A stretch of 16,889 nucleotides of DNA from Alphaproteobacteria bacterium (GTDB taxonomy: Bacteria > Pseudomonadota > Alphaproteobacteria > Rhodobacterales > Rhodobacteraceae). A program made the position numbers and the translations under genes. The number at the start of each line of letters is the position of its first letter. The stretch's first letter is position 1. Shown piece after piece: positions 7,304 to 13,711 of the stretch. The notes under the pieces are model-generated. The model saw only the letters and a list, made by a program, of their open reading frames with translations, was not told the DNA's origin and did no database searches. The DNA lies in assembly GCA_024277955.1 (NCBI GenBank), contig JAJRUE010000258.1, positions 1 through 16,889 on the forward strand. The letters are read 5' to 3'.

Positions 7304-7898
7304 GCGCCGGCGCGGACTGGCTGACGACCACATCGCCATCGCACAGATGCGCCTGCAGGGGCGCGGCTTCGGGGGGCACCACCTGGAAGGTCACGCGATA
7401 GACGAGGGCGCCATCGGGGGTGCGGGATTCGAAAGTCCAGGCGCCAGTCACCAGTTCATGGGGGAAATCGAAGCTGTAGACATTTCCGGTGGCCTCGCCG
7501 GGCAGGATTTCCATCGCCCAGGCCTGCCGGCTGGTGCCGGTGCCGGCAAAGGGCGGGTGCTGGATGGTCAGGCGCAGGTCGTCCAGCGGTTCGGGGCCGG
7601 TGGCCTGGGCGACAACGCCAAAGGCCAGGCCCATCACCGCCGGGACAAGGGTGCCTTGCCAGACGATGTCCGGGGGCTGGTCGATCACGGTGATGCTGCC
7701 CAGTTCGGTATCCGGCGCGGCCTGCGAGCCGCCCGAACGCAGCGAACAGATCAGCCCGGCCTTCAGGCTGGCGATCCGCGCTTCGTCGAACCAGATGTCC
7801 GACGCGGCCCCGGCGCGGGCCGGCAGATGCGCCAAGGCCAGAAAAACGAACAGCGCGCCAAGGGGATAGCGCGCTGTCCTTTTCCGGTTTCGAATCAT
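7281..7898 (-). CDS. Secreted DUF3859-like protein, coupled to pckA
   Basis: A 205-residue protein with a typical N-terminal signal sequence: basic RNRKRTAR, then a hydrophobic stretch, ending near ARAGAA about residue 32, so it is probably periplasmic. The rest contains TLVPAVMGLAFGVVAQA, then LTIQHPPFAGTG, SFDFPHELVTGAWTFE and VYRVTFQVV. This order fits my recollection of DUF3859, a beta-rich family of unknown function; the assignment is by pattern only. The ATG shares one base with the pckA stop (TGATG, 7896-7900), which strongly suggests translational coupling and a shared mRNA with the gluconeogenic enzyme. Two cysteines, in LICSLRSG and HLCDGD, could form a disulfide. Its 3' end overlaps the permease gene by 23 bp. 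Confidence 0.65.
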   Translation of the reverse strand: MIRNRKRTARYPLGALFVFLALAHLPARAGAASDIWFDEARIASLKAGLICSLRSGGSQAAPDTELGSITVIDQPPDIVWQGTLVPAVMGLAFGVVAQATGPEPLDDLRLTIQHPPFAGTGTSRQAWAMEILPGEATGNVYSFDFPHELVTGAWTFESRTPDGALVYRVTFQVVPPEAAPLQAHLCDGDVVVSQSAPALSPAGPA

Positions 7899-9496
7899 CA
7901 GGCGATGCGCGCCGCGCGCACGTCGTCGTCAACGAAGGGTTCGTATTGTGCGAAGTTTTCCGAAAACATCCCGACCAGCTTTTTCGCCTGGGCGTCATAG
8001 GCTTTGGGGTCGGCCCAGGTGCTGCGCGGGTCCAGCAGGCTGGCATCGACACCGGGCACGGTGACCGGCACGTCAAAGCCAAAGTTCGGGTCCTTGCGGA
8101 AGGTGGCTTCGGCCAGCGACCCGTCGAGCGCGGCGCGCAGCAGCGCCCGCGTCGCCTTGATCGGCATGCGGTTGCCGGTGCCATAGGCGCCGCCGGTCCA
8201 GCCGGTGTTCACCAGCCAGCAGGTGGCGCCGTGACGCGCGATCTTGTCGCGCAGCAGGTTGCCGTAGACTTCGGGCCGGCGCGGCATGAAGGGGGCGCCG
8301 AAACAGGTGGAAAAGGTCGGCTCGGGTTCGGTCACGCCGCGTTCGGTGCCCGCGACCTTGGAGGTGAAACCCGACAGAAAGTGATACATCGCCTGCGCCG
8401 GCGTCAGCCGCGCGATCGGCGGCAGCACGCCAAAGGCGTCGCAGGTCAGCATGATGATGTTCTTGGGATGCCCGCCCATCGCGGTGTCGGAAGCGTTCGA
8501 GATATATTCCAGCGGGTAGGCGCAGCGCATGTTCGCCGTCAGGCTGTCGTCCTCGAAGTCCAGTTCGCGGGTTTCTTCGTCGTAGACCATGTTTTCGATG
8601 ATGGTCGCGAACTTGGTGGTGGTGGCGTAGATCTCGGGCTCGGCCTCGGGCGAAAGATTGATGGTCTTGGCGTAGCAGCCGCCTTCAAAGTTGAAGGTGC
8701 CCCGATCCGACCAGCCGTGTTCGTCGTCGCCGATCAGGGTGCGCGACGGGTCCGCCGAAAGCGTCGTCTTGCCGGTGCCCGACAGGCCGAAGAACACCGC
8801 CGTGTCCACCGGGTTGTCCGGCGCGTGGTTGGCCGAGCAGTGCATCGCCATGATCCCCTTGCCGGGCAGGATGTAGTTCAGCAGGGTAAAGACCGATTTC
8901 TTGATCTCGCCGGCGTATTCGGTGTTGCCGATCAGGATCAGCTTGCGATCGAAGTTCAGCGCCACCACTGTGTCGGAGCGGCAGCCGTGGCGTTCGGGAT
9001 CGGCCTTGAAGCTGGGGCAGTTGATGATGGTGAACTCGGCGGTGAAATCGTCGAGCTCGGCGCGTTCCGGGCGGCGCAGCATGGTGCGGCTGAACAGCGA
9101 ATGCCAGGCCAGTTCGGTGATCACCCGCACGTCCAGCCGGTTTTCCGGATCGGCCCCGCCAAACAGATCCTGCACGAAATAGTCGCGCCCCTTCATGTGT
9201 TCCAGCATGTCGGCATGCAGCCGGTCGAACGCATCCGCGTCCATCGGCTGGTTGTTTTCCCACCAGATGTCGCCCTCGACCGACGGGGTGCGCACCACGA
9301 ACTTGTCCTTCGGAGAGCGGCCCGTGAACTTGCCGGTGCTGACCAGCACCGTGCCGCCGATGCCCATGTGGGCCTCGCCGCGCTTCAGGGATTCCTCGAT
9401 CAGGGCCGGTTCGAGCAGGTTGTAGGAAACTTTCCCAAGCCCGGCGATCCCTTGTTCAGAAAGCCTGAAAGCCGGGTTTACCCGTCCGATTGTCAT
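7898..9496 (-). CDS. pckA: Phosphoenolpyruvate carboxykinase (ATP)
   Basis: ATP-dependent cytosolic PEP carboxykinase: oxaloacetate + ATP to PEP + CO2 + ADP, the first committed step of gluconeogenesis from C4 acids. The 532-residue length matches the ATP class. Visible features are STGKFTGRSPKDKF with the substrate Arg near 60, Tyr195 and Lys200/201 in NTEYAGEIKK, the MHCSAN metal/substrate segment, the kinase-1a loop GLSGTGKT (237-244), the metal-binding IGDDEHGW (D257/D258) and NFEGGCYAK. The start at 9496 is preceded by AGGAGC eight bases upstream; the reading frame stays open to 9655, but that extension is not family-like. It is divergent from chvI; in Agrobacterium the ChvG/ChvI system is known to control pckA. 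A secreted protein gene is coupled to its stop. Confidence 0.96.
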   Translation of the reverse strand: MTIGRVNPAFRLSEQGIAGLGKVSYNLLEPALIEESLKRGEAHMGIGGTVLVSTGKFTGRSPKDKFVVRTPSVEGDIWWENNQPMDADAFDRLHADMLEHMKGRDYFVQDLFGGADPENRLDVRVITELAWHSLFSRTMLRRPERAELDDFTAEFTIINCPSFKADPERHGCRSDTVVALNFDRKLILIGNTEYAGEIKKSVFTLLNYILPGKGIMAMHCSANHAPDNPVDTAVFFGLSGTGKTTLSADPSRTLIGDDEHGWSDRGTFNFEGGCYAKTINLSPEAEPEIYATTTKFATIIENMVYDEETRELDFEDDSLTANMRCAYPLEYISNASDTAMGGHPKNIIMLTCDAFGVLPPIARLTPAQAMYHFLSGFTSKVAGTERGVTEPEPTFSTCFGAPFMPRRPEVYGNLLRDKIARHGATCWLVNTGWTGGAYGTGNRMPIKATRALLRAALDGSLAEATFRKDPNFGFDVPVTVPGVDASLLDPRSTWADPKAYDAQAKKLVGMFSENFAQYEPFVDDDVRAARIA

Positions 9497-9544
9497 GTCA
9501 AATGCTCCTGCGCCCAAGGGGCGTCTCTTGTGGTTTTGGCAAGG

Positions 9545-9562
9545 GCAAAACGCTGGTTTTGC
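9545..9562 (-). promoter_or_regulatory. Perfect inverted repeat in the pckA leader
   Basis: GCAAAAC and GTTTTGC form perfect 7-bp arms around GCTG. If transcription starts upstream of it, the pckA leader RNA would carry a 7-bp hairpin about 49 bases before the start codon, outside the ribosome-binding site. It could equally be a DNA operator, since the arms match the TTTTGC half-site style seen upstream of mcd. Confidence 0.4.
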
Positions 9563-9633
9563 TAAAACGGGGCGGTGAGCGACCCGTCTTGTTTCGCCTA
9601 TAACATGCAGAGTTTCGCGAAAAACAGGACGCA

Positions 9634-9652
9634 TTTGCACAGTTAGCGCAAT
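9634..9652 (-). promoter_or_regulatory. Candidate operator shared with mcd (copy upstream of pckA)
   Basis: TTTGCA (9634-9639), five bases, AGCGCAAT (9645-9652): identical in all 14 fixed bases and in spacing to the box upstream of mcd, and in the same orientation relative to its gene. It ends 137 bases before the pckA start codon. It overlaps the first of two GTTAGCGCAA repeats, so more than one protein may read this segment. Confidence 0.4.
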
Positions 9653-9671
9653 CAAGCGGCCGTTAGCGCAA
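9642..9671. repeat. Direct repeat pair GTTAGCGCAA
   Basis: GTTAGCGCAA occurs at 9642-9651 and 9662-9671, start to start 20 bp, roughly two helical turns, so both would face one side of the DNA. The GCGC-centred, partly dyad-like sequence is reminiscent of LacI-type half-operators, but no regulator of that family is in the window. Confidence 0.5.
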
Positions 9672-9719
9672 CCAATATCCGGGGTTCCAGCGTCAATGCC
9701 GCCGAAATGGCGGAATTAG

Positions 9720-9749
9720 CCGAAAATTACCGAAATTGTCGGTGAAATG
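9720..9749 (+). promoter_or_regulatory. Ten-base phased repeats, candidate ChvI site
   Basis: Three consecutive ten-base units read CCGAAAATTA, CCGAAATTGT, CGGTGAAATG; the first two are close copies and the third is degenerate. A further CCGAAA lies at 9702. OmpR/PhoB-type regulators such as ChvI usually bind tandem repeats of 10-11 bp, so this may be an autoregulatory site about 105 bases before the chvI start. This is inference only. Confidence 0.3.
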
Positions 9750-9782
9750 AGGCGCCGGCCGCAGGTGATTCGCACTTAGTAG

Positions 9783-9811
9783 TTGATTCCCGGACCGGGA
9801 AACGGGATTAT
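9783..9811 (+). promoter_or_regulatory. Possible chvI promoter with embedded 15-bp palindrome
   Basis: TTGATT (9783-9788) and GATTAT (9806-9811) are 17 bp apart and could be -35 and -10 elements. The perfect palindrome TTCCCGG-A-CCGGGAA (9787-9801) fills most of the spacer, where a bound repressor would block RNA polymerase. The hexamers are weak matches; the palindrome is certain. Confidence 0.35.
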
Positions 9812-9854
9812 GCAACAAAATAAAGATATTCAGAGCAGAACAAGGGAACCTTTC

Positions 9855-10556
9855 ATGTCTAGGATAGCATTAGTGGACGACGACAGGAACATCCTGACGT
9901 CCGTCTCGATGACGCTGGAGGCCGAGGGATTTGAGGTCGAAACCTACAATGACGGCCAGGCGGCGTTGGACGCGTTCAACAAGCGCCTGCCCGATATGGC
10001 GGTGCTCGACATCAAGATGCCTCGCATGGACGGGATGGACCTGTTGCAGCGCCTGCGCCAGAAAAGCGCGATGCCGGTGATCTTTCTGACCTCGAAAGAC
10101 GACGAAATCGACGAAGTTCTGGGCCTGCGCATGGGTGCTGACGACTACGTCAAGAAACCGTTTTCGCAGCGTCTGCTGGTCGAACGCATCCGTGCGCTGC
10201 TGCGCCGGCAGGAAGCGATCGAAAGCGGCGAAACCCCCGATGGCGAAGAAAACAAGGTCATGGTGCGCGGCGACCTGACCATGGACCCGCTGCGCCACGC
10301 GGTGACCTGGAAAGGCAAGAGCGTGTCGCTGACGGTCACCGAATTCTTGCTGCTGCAGGCGCTGGCGCAACGGCCCGGCTTCGTGAAGAGCCGCGACCAG
10401 CTGATGGACGTGGCCTATGACGACCAGGTCTACGTGGACGATCGCACCATCGACAGCCACATCAAGCGGCTGCGCAAGAAGATGCGCACCGCGGATGACA
10501 ACTTCAGCGCAATCGAAACGCTCTACGGCATCGGCTACAGGTACAACGAAGAATAA
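9855..10556 (+). CDS. chvI: Response regulator ChvI (OmpR family)
   Basis: DNA-binding response regulator of 233 residues, partner of the ChvG sensor encoded directly downstream. The receiver domain has the acidic pocket VDDD (8-10), phosphoacceptor Asp52 in VLDIKMPRMDG, Thr79 in FLTSKDD and Lys101 in KKPF. The C-terminal winged-helix domain (about 134-230) shows VSLTVTEFLLLQAL, the recognition region VYVDDRTIDSHIKRLRKK and the closing GIGYRY wing. The start at 9855 is preceded by AAGGGA with seven-base spacing; an in-frame ATG at 9783 would add 24 non-family residues. Homologues in Agrobacterium, Sinorhizobium and Brucella respond to acidity and envelope state and control pckA and envelope genes. 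The gene overlaps chvG by one base (TAATG). Confidence 0.92.
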   Translation: MSRIALVDDDRNILTSVSMTLEAEGFEVETYNDGQAALDAFNKRLPDMAVLDIKMPRMDGMDLLQRLRQKSAMPVIFLTSKDDEIDEVLGLRMGADDYVKKPFSQRLLVERIRALLRRQEAIESGETPDGEENKVMVRGDLTMDPLRHAVTWKGKSVSLTVTEFLLLQALAQRPGFVKSRDQLMDVAYDDQVYVDDRTIDSHIKRLRKKMRTADDNFSAIETLYGIGYRYNEE

Positions 10557-12277
10557 TGACGGTCGCGTCGAGGATAGACGTGCGGGATTCGAAGGCAACC
10601 AAGGGCGCGGATGTCGTTCTGGGCGACGACTGGATCGCCCCCAACACCGCGGCCGATTCCGAGGTGCGCGCCAAGCGTGCGCGCCGCGGCCTGATTTCGA
10701 TCAACCGTTCGCCTTTGGCGCGAAAGATCGTCACCTTCAACCTGCTGGCGCTGATCATCCTGGTGGCCGGTGTTCTCTATCTCAACCCGTTTCGCGACAG
10801 CCTGGTGTTTCAGCGCGAACGCGGGCTGGTGGTGGAAGCGGAACTGGTCGCCGATGTGCTGGAAGCGCAGCTTGCGGCGGGGGGCGATGCGTCTCAAACG
10901 GCCTTTGACCCGGCGACGACGCTTGCCGGTCTCAGCCTGCGCGCCGGGGTCGAAATCTTCGTTTTCGACAAGGACGGCAATCTGCTGTCGCGCGGCAAGG
11001 GCAATGCCAGCCCGGTGCTGACCCAGGTGGTCGGCCTGCCTGATGACGGGCGCTCGACCTTTATCACCAGTTTCCTGAACGCGGTCTGGGAAGGGATTTC
11101 GTCGATCCTGTCGCCCAACGATCCGCAGGTCAGCGACTATGACCCGCTGAAGGAAGCCGTCAGCATCGTGCCCGCGGCCCTGACCGGGGTAACACGGGTC
11201 AAATCCGGGCTGGACCAGACCGGGGGCACGGTGTTTTCGGTGGCGACGCCGGTTCTGCGCGACGGCAAGCCGGTGGGCGCCGTCGCCTTGATGAGCGCGG
11301 CTGGCGAGATCGACGAACTGGTGCGCTACGAACGTGAACAGGTCTTGCAGATGTTCGTGATCGCGATCCTGGTGTCGATCGGGCTCAGCCTGGTGCTGGC
11401 CTCGACGGTTGCGAACCCGCTGTCCGACCTGGCCGCCGCGGCCGAAGTGGGCCGCGACAAGAATTCCCGCCGGGTCAGCCCGGGCCGGGTGCGCATCCCC
11501 GACCTGTCGGGCCGCCCGGACGAGATCGGGCGATTGTCCAGCGCGCTGCGCGGCATGGTTTCGGCGCTTTATGAACGGATCGACGCCAACGAACAGTTCG
11601 CCGCCGACGTGGCGCATGAAATCAAGAACCCGCTGGCGTCGCTGCGCTCGGCGGTGGGCACCTTGCGGGTGGCCAAGCGTGATGATCAGCGCGAAAAGCT
11701 GCTGGACGTGATCGAACATGACGTGCGCCGGCTGGACCGGCTGGTCAGCGACATCTCCAACGCGTCGCGGCTGGACAGCGAACTGGTCAAGGAAGAAGAA
11801 GAAACCTTTGACCTGGTCAAGATGATGACCAACATCACCGATTACCTTGGCGACGAGGCGCAGCAAAAAGGGGTCGAATTCATCACCGACCTGCCGTCCC
11901 GACCGATTGAGATCCAGGGGCTCGAAGCGCGGCTTGCGCAGGTGTTCGTGAACCTGATCACCAACGCGATTTCCTTTTGCGAGGCCGGCGATGCGATCCG
12001 GGTCTGGGCGCGCAAGCGCGACAACCGGGTTCTGGTCGTCGTCGAAGACACCGGCCCCGGCATCCCCGAACAGGCGCTCAGCAAGATCTTCAACCGGTTC
12101 TACACCTCGCGCCCGGTGTCGCAGTTCGGCAATAACTCGGGCCTTGGGCTGGCGATTTCCAAGCAGATCGTCGAGGCGCATGGCGGCGTGATCTGGGCGG
12201 AAAACATCCGCCCGACCGATGCCGATGTGACCTCTGACCCGCTTGGCGCGCGTTTCGTGGTCGGCCTGCCGGTGTGA
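10556..12277 (+). CDS. chvG: Sensor histidine kinase ChvG
   Basis: Inner-membrane sensor kinase of 573 residues. A ~58-residue charged cytoplasmic N-terminus precedes TM1 (about 59-77), a periplasmic sensor of about 185 residues (78-264), TM2 (about 265-283), a HAMP-like linker (284-345) and the dimerisation/H-box VAHEIKNPLASLR with phosphoacceptor His354. The ATPase domain has the N box NLITNA, G1 DTGPGIP (498-504) and G2 NNSGLGLAI (526-534). The overall plan and the short spacing to chvI identify it as ChvG, which in relatives is held inactive by the periplasmic repressor ExoR. No exoR is visible here, and ExoR is generally a rhizobial feature. Downstream, hprK begins after 61 bases, so one transcript through the PTS genes is plausible. 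Confidence 0.9.
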   Translation: MTVASRIDVRDSKATKGADVVLGDDWIAPNTAADSEVRAKRARRGLISINRSPLARKIVTFNLLALIILVAGVLYLNPFRDSLVFQRERGLVVEAELVADVLEAQLAAGGDASQTAFDPATTLAGLSLRAGVEIFVFDKDGNLLSRGKGNASPVLTQVVGLPDDGRSTFITSFLNAVWEGISSILSPNDPQVSDYDPLKEAVSIVPAALTGVTRVKSGLDQTGGTVFSVATPVLRDGKPVGAVALMSAAGEIDELVRYEREQVLQMFVIAILVSIGLSLVLASTVANPLSDLAAAAEVGRDKNSRRVSPGRVRIPDLSGRPDEIGRLSSALRGMVSALYERIDANEQFAADVAHEIKNPLASLRSAVGTLRVAKRDDQREKLLDVIEHDVRRLDRLVSDISNASRLDSELVKEEEETFDLVKMMTNITDYLGDEAQQKGVEFITDLPSRPIEIQGLEARLAQVFVNLITNAISFCEAGDAIRVWARKRDNRVLVVVEDTGPGIPEQALSKIFNRFYTSRPVSQFGNNSGLGLAISKQIVEAHGGVIWAENIRPTDADVTSDPLGARFVVGLPV

Positions 12278-12338
12278 CGCGCCCGCGCGCATGTCCCGAT
12301 GCCAGCAGCCGCACGGGCCGGACACGCAGGGCGCATTG

Positions 12339-12767
12339 ATGACGGAAACCCCGCAAACCAACGTTCATGCCAGTTGCGTGGCTTTTGACCGGCGCGCGGT
12401 CTTGCTGCGCGGGGCGTCGGGCAGCGGAAAATCGGCGCTGGCGCTGCAGCTGATGGCGCTGGGCGCGGTGCTGATCACTGACGACCGGGTGATCCTCGGG
12501 CTGCGCGATGGCGCGGTTTTCGCCAGATGCCCGGCCTCGATCCGTGGCCGGATCGAAGCGCGCGGCGTCGGCATTCTTGCCGCCGAGACCGCCGAAACCG
12601 CGATCGTGCAGCTGGTGGTCGACCTGGACCGGCAAGAGACGGAGCGCCTGCCGCCGCGGCGCGAAACCACCCTGCTGGGGCAAAGAATCCCCTTGCTTCA
12701 CGCGGTGCGATCGGCCCATTTTCCTGCAGCGATCCTGCAATATCTCAAGGGCGGAAGGAGCGACTGA
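12339..12767 (+). CDS. hprK: HPr kinase/phosphorylase, short alphaproteobacterial form
   Basis: Phosphorylates HPr on its regulatory serine and can remove that phosphate. At 142 residues it lacks the ~130-residue N-terminal domain of Firmicute HprK and keeps only the catalytic P-loop domain, as is usual in alphaproteobacteria. Motifs are the segment around His10 (NVHASCVAF), Walker A GASGSGKS (25-32), the acidic pair in TDDRV (D48/D49) and the HprK signature IRGRIEARGVGIL (68-80). AGGG seven bases before the ATG at 12339 supports this start; the frame is open further upstream and an ATG at 12291 is an alternative. The stop shares a base with the rapZ start (TGATG). Its substrate HPr is encoded three genes downstream with Ser46 intact. 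Confidence 0.92.
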   Translation: MTETPQTNVHASCVAFDRRAVLLRGASGSGKSALALQLMALGAVLITDDRVILGLRDGAVFARCPASIRGRIEARGVGILAAETAETAIVQLVVDLDRQETERLPPRRETTLLGQRIPLLHAVRSAHFPAAILQYLKGGRSD

Positions 12768-13711
12768 TGACCGCTGGCAAATCCAACCGGCCGGTTGGCG
12801 CCGAACGGGCGGCCAAACCGCGGGTAGTGTTTGTCACCGGGCCGTCGGGCGCGGGCCGGTCCACGGCGGTCAAGGCGCTCGAAGACATGGGGTTCGAGGC
12901 GATCGACAACCTGCCGCTGTCGCTGGTGCAGCGCCTGTTCGAAGGCCCCCCGATCGGCCGCCCGATGGCGCTGGGTGTGGATGTGCGCAACCGCGAGTTT
13001 TCGGCTTCTGGCCTGATCGACCTGCTGGACGAGCTGAACGCGAAACCGGATCTCGAGGCAGAGCTTCTGTATCTCGACAGCACGGCCGATGTGCTGATCC
13101 GCCGGTTTTCCGAAACCCGCCGCCGTCACCCGATGGCCCCGGCGGAATCGCCCGCCCAGGGGATCGAACGCGAATTCGACCTGCTGGTGCCGATCCGGGC
13201 GCATGCAAACATTCTGATCGATACCTCCGAGTTGACCCCGCACGAGTTGCGCGCCGAGCTGGAACACTGGTTCGACGTTTCCGCCGATGGCCGGCTTGCG
13301 GTTTCGGTTCAGTCGTTTTCCTACAAGCGTGGCATCCCGCGCGGCGTCGACATGGTTTTCGACTGCCGTTTTCTGCGCAACCCGTATTGGGAACCCGCCC
13401 TGCGCCGGCTCGATGGGCGCGACCCGGCGGTCGCCGCCCACATTGCCGAAGATCCGCGCTTTGACGAATTTTTCGCGCGGGTCCGCGACCTGGTCTTGAT
13501 GCTGCTGCCGGCCTTTGCCGGCGAAGGCAAATCCCACATCGCCATCGCCTTTGGCTGCACCGGCGGCCAGCATCGGTCGGTTGCCGTTGCGGAAAAGCTG
13601 GCAAATGCCCTTGCGGGTTGCGAATGGCAGGTGTCTAAAAGACACCGGGAGCTGGAGCGTCGCGCCGATAGCGCAGCCGCCCCGCGCGTGGAAACCGAGG
13701 ACAGGACGTGA
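12767..13711 (+). CDS. rapZ: RNase adapter / nucleotide-binding protein RapZ
   Basis: P-loop protein of 314 residues (formerly YvcJ/YhbJ). In E. coli RapZ binds the sRNAs GlmY/GlmZ, recruits RNase E and senses glucosamine-6-phosphate; in alphaproteobacteria its role is less clear. The N-terminal P-loop reads GPSGAGRS (25-32) with Arg31 in place of the usual Walker Lys, followed by GFEAIDNLP. The C-terminal domain shows VSVQSFSYKRGIPRGVDMVFDCRFLRNPYW and GCTGGQHRSVAVAEKL with Cys264, the conserved sugar-phosphate binding region. The true start is the ATG overlapping the hprK stop, with AAGGAG seven bases upstream. Its stop overlaps the GTG start of the EIIA gene (GTGA). A tail of about 25 residues after RHREL is low in complexity. 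Confidence 0.94.
   Translation: MTAGKSNRPVGAERAAKPRVVFVTGPSGAGRSTAVKALEDMGFEAIDNLPLSLVQRLFEGPPIGRPMALGVDVRNREFSASGLIDLLDELNAKPDLEAELLYLDSTADVLIRRFSETRRRHPMAPAESPAQGIEREFDLLVPIRAHANILIDTSELTPHELRAELEHWFDVSADGRLAVSVQSFSYKRGIPRGVDMVFDCRFLRNPYWEPALRRLDGRDPAVAAHIAEDPRFDEFFARVRDLVLMLLPAFAGEGKSHIAIAFGCTGGQHRSVAVAEKLANALAGCEWQVSKRHRELERRADSAAAPRVETEDRT

Larger units (their letters stand above)
9497..9854. promoter_or_regulatory. Divergent pckA / chvI regulatory region
   Basis: This 358-bp non-coding stretch separates pckA (leftward) and chvI (rightward) and is rich in symmetry. From left to right it holds GCAAAAC-GCTG-GTTTTGC (9545-9562), GTTTCGC at 9591 and 9612, the palindrome TTTCGCGAAA (9613-9622), the box shared with mcd (9634-9652), GTTAGCGCAA at 9642 and 9662, the small hairpin CCGCC-GAAAT-GGCGG (9699-9713), ten-base CCGAAA-type repeats (9720-9749) and the 15-bp palindrome at 9787-9801. 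No small ORF with a credible ribosome-binding site was found. Confidence 0.75.

Noticed and set aside
7946..9565. About 540-codon open frame on the plus strand over pckA
   Set aside because: Antisense to a full-length, motif-complete PEP carboxykinase; no protein family features.
9497..9655. 53-codon N-terminal extension of pckA
   Set aside because: The frame is open, but the internal ATG at 9496 has a good ribosome-binding site and gives the family length; the extension would place regulatory repeats inside coding sequence.
12243..12338. N-terminal extension of hprK overlapping the end of chvG
   Set aside because: Short-form HprK proteins begin close to the His-containing strand; the ATG at 12339 has a suitable AGGG, and the extension is Cys/Arg-rich and not family-like.
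10535..12361. About 600-codon open frame on the minus strand over chvG
   Set aside because: Antisense shadow of the histidine kinase gene with the same low-complexity composition and no recognisable motif.
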